Part shown: piece by piece, positions 8,925-18,130 of the stretch
Position numbering within the stretch: the stretch's first letter is position 1
Layout of the letters: each line of letters starts with the position of its first letter
Assembly: GCA_947175335.1 (NCBI GenBank)
Contig: CAMWMF010000006.1
Coordinates: 1-64,000 of the forward strand
Length of the DNA: 64,000 nucleotides
From: an uncultured Clostridia bacterium
GTDB lineage: Bacteria; Bacillota; Clostridia; Christensenellales; Pumilibacteraceae
Direction of reading: 5' to 3'
Position numbers and translations under genes: made by a program
The notes under the pieces: model-generated
Told to the model about the DNA's origin: nothing
The model's database searches: none
Seen by the model: the letters and a program-made list of their open reading frames with translations, nothing else

Positions 8925-8938
8925 GTAACGTACGTTAC
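8925..8938. promoter_or_regulatory. 14-bp perfect palindrome at the transcription start
   Basis: GTAACGTACGTTAC is its own reverse complement. It starts 8 bases past the -10 box and ends directly before the ribosome site. It is well placed as a repressor operator; the regulator is unknown. Confidence 0.5.
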
Positions 8939-8947
8939 GGAGGGAGT

Positions 8948-10789
8948 ATGAACAATTACGGCATATTAAAAAGCGGAACGGATATTCGCGGCCGAGCGAT
9001 TGAATCCGAGGGCAAGAGCGCACCTCTTACCGAGCAAGCCGTCAGGGATATAGCAAGCGCTTTTGCGTTATGGATAATGCGGCGCATGGACAAGCCCAGA
9101 TGCAAAATAGCGATAGCCCGCGACAGCAGGCTTACAAGCGAGGGCTTTGCGCGCGCAATCGTTGCCGAACTTAAATATGCCGGACTGGAAATTTTTGATT
9201 GCGGCATGTTTTCTACGCCTGCGGCGTATATGGTAACGCAATTCCCGTCTATGTTTGCCGACGGATCTATTATGATAACGGCAAGCCACCATCCGCGCGA
9301 TATCAACGGTCTTAAATTTTTTACGGCCGACGGCGGCGTTAATTCCGCACAGCTCGACGAGATTATCGAGCTTGCCGACAACGGCGAAAAGCCGGAGCGC
9401 TCGTCTACTTCCACTGTAATACGCAGGGATTTTTTGCGGCTGTACTGCGATTCGCTTACCGAAACTATTCGAAAAGGCACAGGGCTTTTTCTTCCGCTCA
9501 AAGGACTGAAAATCGCGGTTGACGCAGGACACGGCGTGGGCGGCTTTTTTGCCAAGCGCGTTATAGAGCCGCTTGGCGGTAATATTGCTCCGTCGCAGTA
9601 TTTGGAGCCTAACGGAAACTTCCCCGCGCACGCGCCCAATCCCGAGGATGCGGACGCTATGCAATCGCTCAAAAACCGCGTTATTACGACAGGCGCGGAT
9701 TTGGGTATAATTTTCGACGCGGACGCCGACCGTTGCGCGGTGGTAACTGCGGACGGCACCGAAATCAACCGTTGCAGGCTTATTGCGCTTGCCGCGGCTA
9801 TGGTGTTGCCCGACCACCAAGGCGCGACAATCGTTACCGATTCGGTTACTACCGAGGGGCTTCGCAGGTTTATAGAGGCGCACGGCGGTGTGCAAAAGCG
9901 CTTTAAGCGCGGCTACCGCAACGTTATAGACGAAGCTAAGCGGCTGTGCGACGAGGGAGTGGATGCGCCGCTTGCTATAGAAAGCAGCGGACACGCGGCA
10001 TTTGCCGATCATTATTTTTTGGACGACGGCGCATACTTTATAGCCAAAATACTCATAGTCATGTCCGCGTTGCGCAAAAAAGGTCTTTCGCTCAACGACC
10101 TTATAGCCGATTTGGAAGTACCGCTTGAAGAACGCGATATTCGTCTCGGCTTCACTTGCGAAAATTGGCAGGATGTGGCGGAAAAAATAATAACGCGGCT
10201 TACCGCAATGTCCGAGCGCATGCTCAAGCTTTCAAACGACAACTACGAGGGTGTGCGCGCGTACGTGTCGCATGCCGACGGATACTTTATCGTGCGCACA
10301 AGCGTACACGATCCGGTATTGCCTATTTATATAGAATCCAACAAGGCGGGTGGCTCGCTTAGCATAATGCGATTGCTGTACTCGTTCCTCAACGGTTTTG
10401 CCGGTGTGGATTGTACCCCGCTGTACGAGATGATAGTCGAGGCCGAACAAGAACAGGCGATTGACCAGCAGGAAGCGGCGGAAGCAGACGAGGCGACTGA
10501 CGAAGAATATTCGACCGAAGCCGATGAGGAATACGAAGCTACGGAGGGCGACTACGCTGCAGAAACGGACGAAGTGTATGAAGCTGCGGAAGGCGACTAC
10601 GTTGCCGAAACGAACGAAACGTATGAGGCTGCGGAAGGTGATTACGCTGCGCAAGCCGATGAAGCGTACGGTACAGAGGATGAAGCTCAAACGGACGAGG
10701 TATACGACGCTGGCGACGAGTACGTCGGACAAGAGTACGAGACTTACGCATCGGACGAACAACCCGAAGCGGTAGAAACCGAAGACTAA
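8948..10789 (+). CDS. phosphomannomutase/phosphoglucomutase with acidic repeat tail
   Basis: This alpha-D-phosphohexomutase interconverts hexose 1- and 6-phosphates. The catalytic-Ser loop reads TASHHPRDINGLKFF (usually TASHNP), the metal loop DADADRC (usually DGDADR) and the sugar loop ESSGH. These changes are mild and the fold looks intact to about residue 495. The last ~115 residues are a Glu/Asp/Ala/Tyr-rich tail with about three 15-residue repeats of the type YEAAEGDYAAETDE, absent from ordinary members of the family. A GGAGGGAG ribosome site precedes the ATG. transketolase and a YfbR homologue follow in the same direction. Confidence 0.9.
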   Translation: MNNYGILKSGTDIRGRAIESEGKSAPLTEQAVRDIASAFALWIMRRMDKPRCKIAIARDSRLTSEGFARAIVAELKYAGLEIFDCGMFSTPAAYMVTQFPSMFADGSIMITASHHPRDINGLKFFTADGGVNSAQLDEIIELADNGEKPERSSTSTVIRRDFLRLYCDSLTETIRKGTGLFLPLKGLKIAVDAGHGVGGFFAKRVIEPLGGNIAPSQYLEPNGNFPAHAPNPEDADAMQSLKNRVITTGADLGIIFDADADRCAVVTADGTEINRCRLIALAAAMVLPDHQGATIVTDSVTTEGLRRFIEAHGGVQKRFKRGYRNVIDEAKRLCDEGVDAPLAIESSGHAAFADHYFLDDGAYFIAKILIVMSALRKKGLSLNDLIADLEVPLEERDIRLGFTCENWQDVAEKIITRLTAMSERMLKLSNDNYEGVRAYVSHADGYFIVRTSVHDPVLPIYIESNKAGGSLSIMRLLYSFLNGFAGVDCTPLYEMIVEAEQEQAIDQQEAAEADEATDEEYSTEADEEYEATEGDYAAETDEVYEAAEGDYVAETNETYEAAEGDYAAQADEAYGTEDEAQTDEVYDAGDEYVGQEYETYASDEQPEAVETED

Positions 10790-10823
10790 TTAACAAACAT
10801 CTACACTTGTAAGAGGAGATAAT

Positions 10824-12812
10824 ATGACAAACGAACAAATGACGATATCGACATTGCGCGTTCTTTCGGTCGAGACGATTGAAAAAGCAAAGAGCGGACA
10901 TCCCGGAATATGCTTGGGCGCGGCGCCAATAGGTTATACGCTATTCGCAAAGCATTTAAAGCATAATCCCAAAGACCCCAACTTTTTCGACCGCGATAGG
11001 TTTGTGCTTTCAGCCGGACACGGTTCGGCATTGTTATACTCGCTTTTACATTTGTTCGGATACGGATTGACTAAGGAAGACCTTATGCGCTTCCGTCAAC
11101 ACACGTCCAAAACACCCGGCCACCCCGAGTACGGCGTTACCGCGGGCGTGGAGGTGTCCACCGGACCGCTCGGTCAAGGCGTTGCGAATGCAGTCGGTTT
11201 TGCTTTGGCAGAGCGTATACTTGCAAACAAGTTCAACAAGCCCGATTGCACGCTTGTAGACCATTACACATATGCATTGTGCGGCGACGGCTGCATGATG
11301 GAGGGTATAGAAAACGAGGCAGCGTCATTCGCAGGTACTCAAAAGCTGGGCAAGCTTATCGTTTTGTATGATAGCAACCGTATAACCATAGAAGGCAGCA
11401 CCGATATTGCGTTTACCGAGGATGTTGGTAAGCGCCACGAAGCGCTCGGCTGGCAGGTGATACGAGTACAGAACGGCGAGGATATAGACGCTATTTCGGC
11501 AGCTATTACGCTTGCCAAGGACGAAAAGGACAAGCCGTCGCTTATTATAATCAACACAACAATAGGGTACGGCTCGCCGCTTGCGGGCACGGCCAAGTGC
11601 CACGGTACTCCGCTCGGCAGTGACGGAATAAAGGAATTGCGCAAAAAGTTGGGATACAAAACGCCCGCTTTTGAGGTCGCTCCCGCAGTGACCGACCACA
11701 TTGCGGAAATGGCACCGACTTTTGCAAAATATCAATCGGAGTGGAACAAAGCCGTTAAGGTTTACAAGACCAAGTATCCCGAGGAATACGAGGAATTTCA
11801 ATTATGGCGCAAGGGTGCCGTGGACTTTAACGAGCTGGACAGCATTTACGACAAGCCGGACAAGCCCGAAGCGGCTCGTGCTTCCTGCCACCGTATACTT
11901 AACGCAATAGTGCAAAAGAACCCGTTTATTTTCGGCGGGTCGGCCGACCTTGCGCCCTCCAACTCGGTGGGATTGACGGACGCAGGCGATCTTTCCGCCA
12001 CCGAAAACGGGCGTAATATTCACTTTGGTATTCGTGAGCACGCTATGGGCGCCATTTGCAACGGTATGTACTTGCACGGCGGCGTTCTTCCGTTCTGCTC
12101 GACGTTCGCCGTTTTTTCCGATTATATGAAGGCCGCTATACGTATGAGCGCGCTTATGAATATCCCCGTTGTCTATATCCTGTCGCACGACAGCATAGGC
12201 GTGGGCGAGGACGGGCCTACGCACCAGCCGATAGAGCAGCTTACGGCGCTTCGCACCGTCCCGGGAATAAAGGTATTCAGACCGGCGGACGCGACCGAAA
12301 CGGCTGTTGCGTTTGAGTCGGCTTGGACGGGCAAAAGCCCTACGGTTATATTCACGTCCCGCCAAAACCTGCCGCAGCTCGATTGCACAAGCACGGACGC
12401 GCTTTACGGCGGATATATTGCCGCCGACAGCGAAAATGAAACGCCCGACGTTATTCTTATTGCAACGGGTTCGGAGCTTTCGCTTGCGCTTGACGCCAAA
12501 GCGGCGCTTGCAAATGACAAAATCGACGCCCGCGTTGTCAGTATGCCGTGCATGGAGTTGTTCGATATCCAAACAGCTAAGTATAAAGAATCGGTATTGC
12601 CGTCCAACGTTCGCGCGCGTGTTGCTATTGAAGCAGGCAAGTCGAATATTTGGTACAAGTACGTCGGGCTTGACGGCGAGCTTTGTTGCATGGATTGCTT
12701 CGGAATGAGTGCGCCCGCGTCCATATTGTTTGAGATTTGCGGCTTTAACGTCGACAACGTTGTCAAGCTGGCAAAAAAGACTATACGTACTTGCAGTAAA
12801 ATAGAAGGATAA
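10824..12812 (+). CDS. tkt: transketolase
   Basis: This is a thiamine-diphosphate enzyme of the non-oxidative pentose phosphate pathway. It yields erythrose-4-phosphate, the precursor used by the shikimate route upstream, and ribose-5-phosphate. The 662 residues cover the full family length. Visible motifs are [27 protein letters not shown], the ThDP/Mg motif [16 protein letters not shown] ending in DSN, and the pyrimidine domain with [13 protein letters not shown] and [16 protein letters not shown]. An AAGAGGAGAT site precedes the ATG, 34 bases after the phosphohexomutase stop, so co-transcription is likely. Confidence 0.97.
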   Translation: MTNEQMTISTLRVLSVETIEKAKSGHPGICLGAAPIGYTLFAKHLKHNPKDPNFFDRDRFVLSAGHGSALLYSLLHLFGYGLTKEDLMRFRQHTSKTPGHPEYGVTAGVEVSTGPLGQGVANAVGFALAERILANKFNKPDCTLVDHYTYALCGDGCMMEGIENEAASFAGTQKLGKLIVLYDSNRITIEGSTDIAFTEDVGKRHEALGWQVIRVQNGEDIDAISAAITLAKDEKDKPSLIIINTTIGYGSPLAGTAKCHGTPLGSDGIKELRKKLGYKTPAFEVAPAVTDHIAEMAPTFAKYQSEWNKAVKVYKTKYPEEYEEFQLWRKGAVDFNELDSIYDKPDKPEAARASCHRILNAIVQKNPFIFGGSADLAPSNSVGLTDAGDLSATENGRNIHFGIREHAMGAICNGMYLHGGVLPFCSTFAVFSDYMKAAIRMSALMNIPVVYILSHDSIGVGEDGPTHQPIEQLTALRTVPGIKVFRPADATETAVAFESAWTGKSPTVIFTSRQNLPQLDCTSTDALYGGYIAADSENETPDVILIATGSELSLALDAKAALANDKIDARVVSMPCMELFDIQTAKYKESVLPSNVRARVAIEAGKSNIWYKYVGLDGELCCMDCFGMSAPASILFEICGFNVDNVVKLAKKTIRTCSKIEG

Positions 12813-12830
12813 TCGGGGATAAGTAAACTT

Positions 12831-13412
12831 ATGGTAAGCAAATTTTTTGCGTTTTTGGATAGAATGAAACTCATCGACAGGTGGGCGCTTATGCGCAACA
12901 CGTCGGTGGAGGACGTTGCGCAGCACACAATGCAGGTGGCAATGATTGCTCATGCGCTGTGTCAAATAGAAAACACGCTGTACGGCGGCAAGCTGGACGC
13001 ATGTAAGGCGGCGGTTATCGCGCTTTATCATGAGTCGGCGGAGGTTGTTACAGGTGATTTGCCTACGCCCGTCAAATACTTTGACGACGACATTAACCGC
13101 GCGTACAAAAAAATAGAACACCGCGCCGAGCAAAAGCTGGTGGATACACTGCCCGAAGAGCTTCGAACCGCGTTTTCGCCGTACGTAAAAGCGGACAGAA
13201 AAGAACCGGAATACTTATTTGTAAAGTATGCCGACAAGATGAGCGCGCTTATAAAGTGTGTGGAGGAGCTTTCCGTGGGCAACAAGGAGTTCGAAAAGGC
13301 GCATGGCGTAACGCTTGAAAGCCTAAAAGACGTGCCCGAAAAGTCGGTTCAATACTTCCTTGACGTGTTTATTCCCGCGTACTCGATGAACCTCGACAGC
13401 CTGCTGGATTAA
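12831..13412 (+). CDS. yfbR: YfbR-like 5'-deoxynucleotidase (HD superfamily)
   Basis: The 193-residue protein closely follows E. coli YfbR, which dephosphorylates deoxynucleoside 5'-monophosphates. It shares the N-terminal run LIDRWALMRNTSVEDVAQH and TGDLPTPVKYF. The metal-binding HD dyad reads HE here (ALYHESAEV); the following catalytic Glu is kept. Asp to Glu is conservative but unusual at this position. A later Asp (KYADKMSALIK) fits the third metal ligand. It sits 18 bases after tkt with only a weak GGGGA site, and its end is closed by a terminator. Confidence 0.85.
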   Translation: MVSKFFAFLDRMKLIDRWALMRNTSVEDVAQHTMQVAMIAHALCQIENTLYGGKLDACKAAVIALYHESAEVVTGDLPTPVKYFDDDINRAYKKIEHRAEQKLVDTLPEELRTAFSPYVKADRKEPEYLFVKYADKMSALIKCVEELSVGNKEFEKAHGVTLESLKDVPEKSVQYFLDVFIPAYSMNLDSLLD

Positions 13413-13430
13413 CAAATAATCACAATAACA

Positions 13431-13463
13431 AAAAGCAATAGCAAGTGTAATGCTATTGCTTTT
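13431..13463. terminator. bidirectional terminator between yfbR and degV
   Basis: AAAAGCAATAGCA and TGCTATTGCTTTT form a 13-bp stem with a 7-base loop and T runs on both strands. It serves the convergent genes on either side. Confidence 0.88.
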
Positions 13464-13483
13464 TTTATTGAACGATTTAACAG

Positions 13484-14350
13484 TTATTTTTCCGCGCGGC
13501 TGTCGCCGGTAAAGAACAGTGCGACTGTCCCGGGGCCGGAGTGACTGCCTATGACGTAGCTAAGCGGGAGAATTTGGGGGTGTACGCCGAATTTGGCTGT
13601 TACGGCGTCGGCGACGAATTTGGCGTCCTCGTAGCAGTCGCCGTGCGTAATGTACACAATGTCGCTATCCTTGTTGTATCGTTCTTCCATTTTTTCCACG
13701 AGCATGCAAAGCGATTTTTTTCTGCCGATAACCTTTTTAATAGGAATCAGGCGGCCTTGCTCGTCAACGTGCAGGACGGGTTTTATGTTGAGCATATTTC
13801 CGAAAAATGCCGAGCCTTTGCTAAGCCGTCCGCCGCGGGCGAGATACTTTAAGTCCTCAACAACAAAGTAGTGAATAACGTTATCGCGTATTTTTTCGGC
13901 GTACTCGCATACTTCGTCAAACGTTGCGCCGCTGTCGCGTTTTTGCGCAACCAGTGTTACAAACAGTCCTTCGCCGCCCGAAGCGCATTTGGAATCCACT
14001 ACATGCACTTTGTTGGCGTTTTCGGCGTTGATTTCGTCCGCAATACGTTTAAAGTTGTCGTACGTTCCGGACAGGACGGAAGCAAAAGACAAATACAGCA
14101 CGTTTTTGCCCATAGAGGTGAGTTCGGTCAAAAACTCGCGTGCCGTTTGCTCGTTTATCATTGACGTGCCGGTGCGCGCGCCTGCCCGCATAGCATTGTA
14201 AAACTGATGAAATTCCAGTTGGTTGGCTTCATCCTTGCCGTACGCGACGTCGTTTACAAAGTAAGTCATATCGCGTGAATATACTTGCATACTGCGCAGC
14301 ATTTGCTTGGGTATATCGCAAGTGCTGTCGGTTGCTATAACATAGTCCAT
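13484..14350 (-). CDS. degV: DegV family fatty-acid-binding protein
   Basis: DegV/FakB-type proteins hold a fatty acid for phosphorylation by FakA. The 288 residues show the N-terminal ATDSTCDIP, the GTSMIN motif, SFASVLSGTYDNF and, near the end, the fatty-acid site region IGSHSGPGT with the conserved His. No fakA is in view. The gene follows the GNAT gene by 9 bases and is the last of the minus-strand argF unit. It ends before a bidirectional terminator. Confidence 0.93.
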   Translation of the reverse strand: MDYVIATDSTCDIPKQMLRSMQVYSRDMTYFVNDVAYGKDEANQLEFHQFYNAMRAGARTGTSMINEQTAREFLTELTSMGKNVLYLSFASVLSGTYDNFKRIADEINAENANKVHVVDSKCASGGEGLFVTLVAQKRDSGATFDEVCEYAEKIRDNVIHYFVVEDLKYLARGGRLSKGSAFFGNMLNIKPVLHVDEQGRLIPIKKVIGRKKSLCMLVEKMEERYNKDSDIVYITHGDCYEDAKFVADAVTAKFGVHPQILPLSYVIGSHSGPGTVALFFTGDSRAEK

Positions 14351-14359
14351 AATAATATC

Positions 14360-14869
14360 CTACTGCAAAAATGCGGGGGATAGGTCTACTCCGGCGTCTT
14401 GTTCCAGCTCCAACACGAACAGCGCGCGCACGTATCCGCGGTCGAACGTGGTGGAATGTACAAAAAACTGTTTGCCGTAGTAGTAGCGTGCTAAACGGTA
14501 GTATTTGGAATTGGTATGCAACGCGATTGCCTTTGCGCCGTTGTCGTGAGCATAGTTTACAGCTGCGTCAAGCAGTGCGGAGCCCAAGCCGGTGTTGCTT
14601 ATTTTGGGGCTTACGCCAAAGCGGTATACGTACCAAAGATCGTCGGACAGCTTTTTTATGCGGATTGCACCCACAAGCGTGCCGAACCGTTCCACTACAA
14701 ACACGGCGTTTTCGCGTATGTCGTGAAGTGTGGATTCTATTGTTTCTTTAAGCGCTTTTACCTCGTAGTTTACATGCAGCTCTTCTTGGTAAAGCGAAAA
14801 CGATTCTTTTGTTACCCGCAAAACGTTGTCGACATCCTCGTCCGTTGCGCGGCGTATTGCCAAATACAT
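14360..14869 (-). CDS. GNAT family N-acetyltransferase
   Basis: The 169-residue protein has the GNAT order: an N-terminal helix (ATDEDVDNVLRVTKESF), a strand with FVVERFGTLVGAIRI, an acetyl-CoA loop region SPKISNTGLGSALLDAAV (Q/RxxGxG/A reads NTGLGS), and the late strand IALHTNSKYYRLARYYYGKQF. The substrate is unknown. Its place 18 bases after argF and 9 before degV suggests co-transcription rather than a clear metabolic link. It could acetylate an amino acid or a protein terminus. Confidence 0.85.
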   Translation of the reverse strand: MYLAIRRATDEDVDNVLRVTKESFSLYQEELHVNYEVKALKETIESTLHDIRENAVFVVERFGTLVGAIRIKKLSDDLWYVYRFGVSPKISNTGLGSALLDAAVNYAHDNGAKAIALHTNSKYYRLARYYYGKQFFVHSTTFDRGYVRALFVLELEQDAGVDLSPAFLQ

Positions 14870-14887
14870 TTTTTTACCCGTTACCTT

Positions 14888-15835
14888 TTATCTTTTGCCC
14901 ATAAGCAGGCACATAATCGCTTTTTGTACATGCAGGCGGTTTTCCGCTTCCTGGAATATTACCGAGCGTTCGGAATCGATTACGTCGGCGGTTACCTCCT
15001 CGCCGCGGTGGGCGGGTAGGCAGTGCATAAATACAGCGTCTTTTTTCGCCATAGCCATTACGTCGGCGTTCACTTGGTAGGGCATTAGCGCCTTTTCTTT
15101 TTTGGGATCCTTGGCTTGTCCCATGGAGAAGAACACGTCTGTGTACAGCACGTCGGCACCCGTTGCCGCTTCCTCTACGCTGTCGGTAACGGTAACCTTG
15201 CCGAACTTTTGCGCCGCCGCAGTGATGTCGGGATTGGGCTGAAAGCCCTCGGGCGAGCAAATGCACACTTCCATTCCCGTCTTTGCGCCAGCAAGCATAA
15301 GCGAGTGCGCCATGTTGTTGCCGTCGCCGAAGTAAGCAAGCTTTATGCCGTTAAGCTTACCGTACTTTTCGTATACCGTAAAGATGTCGGCAAGCGCTTG
15401 GCAGGGGTGAAAGTCGTCGGTAAGTCCGTTAATGACCGAGAACGTGCCGTAACGCGCAAGATCCTCCACGTCCGACTGCTTAAATGTGCGAATCATAATG
15501 CCGTCTATACCGTAGTGCGACAGTACGCATGCGGTGTCGTGAATTGTTTCGCCACGGCCGAGCTGAATATCGTTGCTCGACAAGAATAGCGAGTGACCGC
15601 CAAGCTGGTGCATACCCATTTCAAACGAAACGCGTGTGCGCGTAGACGATTTGCTGAATATCATAGCAAGGGTTTTGCCCTTTAAAAACTCGTGTTTTTT
15701 GCCTTTGTGAAAAGCGGTTTTAAGCGATTCCGACAAGTGTAAAATTTCGTAAATGTCGGCAGGGGAATAATCGAGCAGATTAAGCAAGTGCTTGTGTTCT
15801 ATTCTGCCCTTCGGTTTGTATGACGATACGTCCAT
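14888..15835 (-). CDS. argF: ornithine carbamoyltransferase
   Basis: ArgF joins carbamoyl phosphate and ornithine into citrulline. The 315 residues include the carbamoyl-phosphate loop SKSSTRTRVSFE, the HPCQALAD motif and the ornithine-site HCLPAHRGEEV. The common DVWxSMG motif reads DVFFSMGQ. CAAGGAGAT before the ATG fixes the start. It has its own promoter and leader hairpin and is cut off from argD by a terminator, unlike the other arginine genes. Confidence 0.95.
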   Translation of the reverse strand: MDVSSYKPKGRIEHKHLLNLLDYSPADIYEILHLSESLKTAFHKGKKHEFLKGKTLAMIFSKSSTRTRVSFEMGMHQLGGHSLFLSSNDIQLGRGETIHDTACVLSHYGIDGIMIRTFKQSDVEDLARYGTFSVINGLTDDFHPCQALADIFTVYEKYGKLNGIKLAYFGDGNNMAHSLMLAGAKTGMEVCICSPEGFQPNPDITAAAQKFGKVTVTDSVEEAATGADVLYTDVFFSMGQAKDPKKEKALMPYQVNADVMAMAKKDAVFMHCLPAHRGEEVTADVIDSERSVIFQEAENRLHVQKAIMCLLMGKR

Positions 15836-15849
15836 TAAAATCTCCTTGA

Positions 15850-15876
15850 ATATCGTACGACCGTTTCGGTCGATAT
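15850..15876 (-). promoter_or_regulatory. stem-loop in the argF leader
   Basis: On the minus strand ATATCGACCG, loop AAA, then CGGTCG-TA-CGATAT form a hairpin with a small bulge. It sits between the argF promoter and its ribosome site, a place where it could influence translation. Confidence 0.5.
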
Positions 15877-15894
15877 TGCGAATTTATATACAAT

Positions 15895-15924
15895 ATTGTA
15901 CCATAAAGATAAACATTAAATCAA
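15895..15924 (-). promoter_or_regulatory. promoter for argF
   Basis: Minus-strand TTGATT, an 18-base spacer and TACAAT, with an extended -10 TGG. It lies just past the argD terminator. Confidence 0.7.
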
Positions 15925-15925
15925 G

Positions 15926-15955
15926 TAAAAACGCGCAAATTGTTTTTGCGCGTTT
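15926..15955 (-). terminator. terminator after argD
   Basis: AAACGCGCAAA / TTTGCGCGTTT, an 11-bp stem with a 5-base loop, runs into a T stretch on the minus strand. It lies 26 bases after the argD stop. Confidence 0.85.
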
Positions 15956-15980
15956 ATTTTATCGGATAATTTAGGTTGAT

Positions 15981-17171
15981 TTAAACGTGTGTTGCGGCAC
16001 ATACCTCGTCGAGCGCGGCTATAAGCCCGTCGATTTCAGCCTTGGTAATGGTAAGCGGGGGGATAAGGCGGAGTGTGTTATTTCCGGCCACGTTAACAAG
16101 ATAACCTTTGTCGCGTAGCTTGCTCTCAAACTCGGTTGCCGGCACCTTGTCGCAAAGCTCTATGCCGCGCATAAGTCCCAAGCCGCGAATGTCTGTTATA
16201 AAGTTGTATTTGGAAAGGTGAGCAAGCCGCTCGCCCAAGTATGCGCCCATAGCCGCCGATTCCGTCAGCAAGCCGCTTTGCAAAATTTCCAACACTTTGT
16301 CGGCCGCCGCGCAAGCAAGCGCATTGCCGCCGAAGGTCGAGCCGTGATCGCCGAGCGAAAACGCCGTGCCTACTTCCTCGGACGCAAGGCAAGCGCCCAT
16401 AGGTATGCCGCCCGCAATGCCTTTTGCCATTGTTATAATGTCGGGTTTTATGCCGAATTGCTCGAATGAGAACAGCGTTCCCGTTCTGCCCATGCCTGTT
16501 TGCACCTCGTCGACGATAAACAGTACGCCCTTGGACTTGCACAGCGCGTACGCGTTTGCCAAAAAGTCGTTGGAAAAAGGTCGCACGCCGCGTTCGCCCT
16601 GTATAGTTTCCAGTATGACCGCGCCTACGTTGTCCGTCAGCTTGCGCTTAAAGTCGTCAAAGTCGTTGTATTTAAAGCTGTTAAAGCCTTGCGGAAGGGG
16701 GGAATACCGCTCGTGTTGGGCGGTGTTGCCGGTGACTGTAAGCGTTGCCAGCGTTCTGCCATGAAAGCTACCCTCGGCATAGAGTATGGTTTTGTCGCCG
16801 CCGTGGTTTTTGAAATACCGCCGCGCAAGCTTGATTGCACACTCGTTGGCTTCCGCGCCCGAATTGCACAAAAACACGCGGGCAAAGCCCGACGCTTCGC
16901 AAAGCCGAGTTATGTACTGCGACTGGATTGCGGTGTAGTAATGGTTGGATACGTGCATCAGCTTTTTAACTTGATTGCACACCGCCTCGGTGTATTCGGG
17001 GTGGTTGTAGCCCAGTATGTTGGTGGCAATGCCGGCAACAAAATCGACGTACTTATTGCCGTTTATGTCGTACAGGCAGTTGCCTTCGCCGCGCTCCAGC
17101 ACCAAGCTGTCCCGCGAAAATACGGGCATGTAGTGTTTTGCTTCGGCTTCCTTGATTTTGTTTATATCCAT
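15981..17171 (-). CDS. argD: acetylornithine aminotransferase
   Basis: This PLP enzyme converts N-acetylglutamate semialdehyde to N-acetylornithine. In diaminopimelate synthesis the same enzyme can act on succinylated substrates. The 396 residues show FCNSGAEANECAIKLAR, GSFHGRTLATLTVTG, the PLP Asp in FIVDEVQTGMGRTG and the Schiff-base Lys in ITMAKGIAGGIPMGA. It follows argB by 46 bases. A weak AAAGG site lies before the ATG. Confidence 0.95.
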   Translation of the reverse strand: MDINKIKEAEAKHYMPVFSRDSLVLERGEGNCLYDINGNKYVDFVAGIATNILGYNHPEYTEAVCNQVKKLMHVSNHYYTAIQSQYITRLCEASGFARVFLCNSGAEANECAIKLARRYFKNHGGDKTILYAEGSFHGRTLATLTVTGNTAQHERYSPLPQGFNSFKYNDFDDFKRKLTDNVGAVILETIQGERGVRPFSNDFLANAYALCKSKGVLFIVDEVQTGMGRTGTLFSFEQFGIKPDIITMAKGIAGGIPMGACLASEEVGTAFSLGDHGSTFGGNALACAAADKVLEILQSGLLTESAAMGAYLGERLAHLSKYNFITDIRGLGLMRGIELCDKVPATEFESKLRDKGYLVNVAGNNTLRLIPPLTITKAEIDGLIAALDEVCAATHV

Positions 17172-17217
17172 TTTTCGACCTTTGCGGTTATCCCGCAGCT
17201 AATTAAAAATTCTTGTC

Positions 17218-18084
17218 CTAATCGCGTTCTATCATCGTACCCACGCCGTTGTCGGTAAACAGCTCCAACAGTATGGAATGGGGGAGCGTGCCGTTAAGCA
17301 CGAACACGCTGTTTATGCCGCGCTCTATAGCGTCGATGCAGCTTTGCGCTTTGGGAACCATGCCGCCCGATACGGTGCCGTCTGCTATCATCTTTTGAAG
17401 TCCCGATACCGTTATGCGGTTGATAAGCGTTTCCGCATTGTCCTTGTCGGTCATAATGCCGTCTATGTCGGTAAGGAACAACAGCTTTTCGGCGTGCATT
17501 GCCGCGCCGATTGCCGCCGCTGCGGTGTCGGCGTTAACGTTGTAGCTGTTGCCGTTTTCGTCGGTGGCTATGGATGCTATTACTGGTATAAACTCGTCGC
17601 GCGCAAGTATTTCCAAAAGCTTGGCGTTTATTTCGGTTATCTTGCCGACGTAGCCAAGCTCGGGGTCGAGCCTTTCGGCTTTGATAAGCTGCGAATCCTT
17701 GCCGCAAAGCCCGATTGCTTTAACGCCGAGACCGTTAAGCTCGCCGACGATATTCTTGTTTATCTTGCCGCACAAAATCATTTGCGCGACTTCCATCGTT
17801 TGCTCGTCTGTTACGCGTAGCCCGTTTTTAAACTGCGGTTGCACTCCGAGGCGGGAGAGCATTTTGTTTATTTCGGGCCCGCCGCCGTGGACGAGGATGG
17901 GGTTTACGCCCACAATCTTCAATGCCGCTATGTCTTGAAGTATGGTGGTCGTAATGGCCTCGTCGTTCATGGCGTTGCCGCCGTACTTAATCACCAGCGT
18001 TTTACCACTGTACTTGCGTATGTAGGGTAACGCTTCGCAAATTATGTTTGCGCGCTCGATAGTCGATTTAATGGAATCTTTCAT
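17218..18084 (-). CDS. argB: acetylglutamate kinase
   Basis: ArgB phosphorylates N-acetylglutamate, often the arginine-regulated step. The 288 residues carry the amino acid kinase motifs VIKYGGNAM, LVHGGGPEINKML, NINADT-like NVNADTAAAAIG and FLTDIDGIM. The N-terminal extension (about residues 1-25) resembles hexameric, arginine-sensitive forms, so feedback inhibition is plausible but unproven. AAAAGAGGAAAT precedes the ATG. It lies 46 bases after argC. Confidence 0.95.
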   Translation of the reverse strand: MKDSIKSTIERANIICEALPYIRKYSGKTLVIKYGGNAMNDEAITTTILQDIAALKIVGVNPILVHGGGPEINKMLSRLGVQPQFKNGLRVTDEQTMEVAQMILCGKINKNIVGELNGLGVKAIGLCGKDSQLIKAERLDPELGYVGKITEINAKLLEILARDEFIPVIASIATDENGNSYNVNADTAAAAIGAAMHAEKLLFLTDIDGIMTDKDNAETLINRITVSGLQKMIADGTVSGGMVPKAQSCIDAIERGINSVFVLNGTLPHSILLELFTDNGVGTMIERD

Positions 18085-18130
18085 TGTATTTCCTCTTTTA
18101 TGTTGAACGAGTATATATATGCGAAAAAAG

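Noticed and set aside
11802-13133. 443-codon open frame on the minus strand
   Set aside because: It runs antisense to transketolase and yfbR, has no family pattern and arises from codon bias of the real genes.
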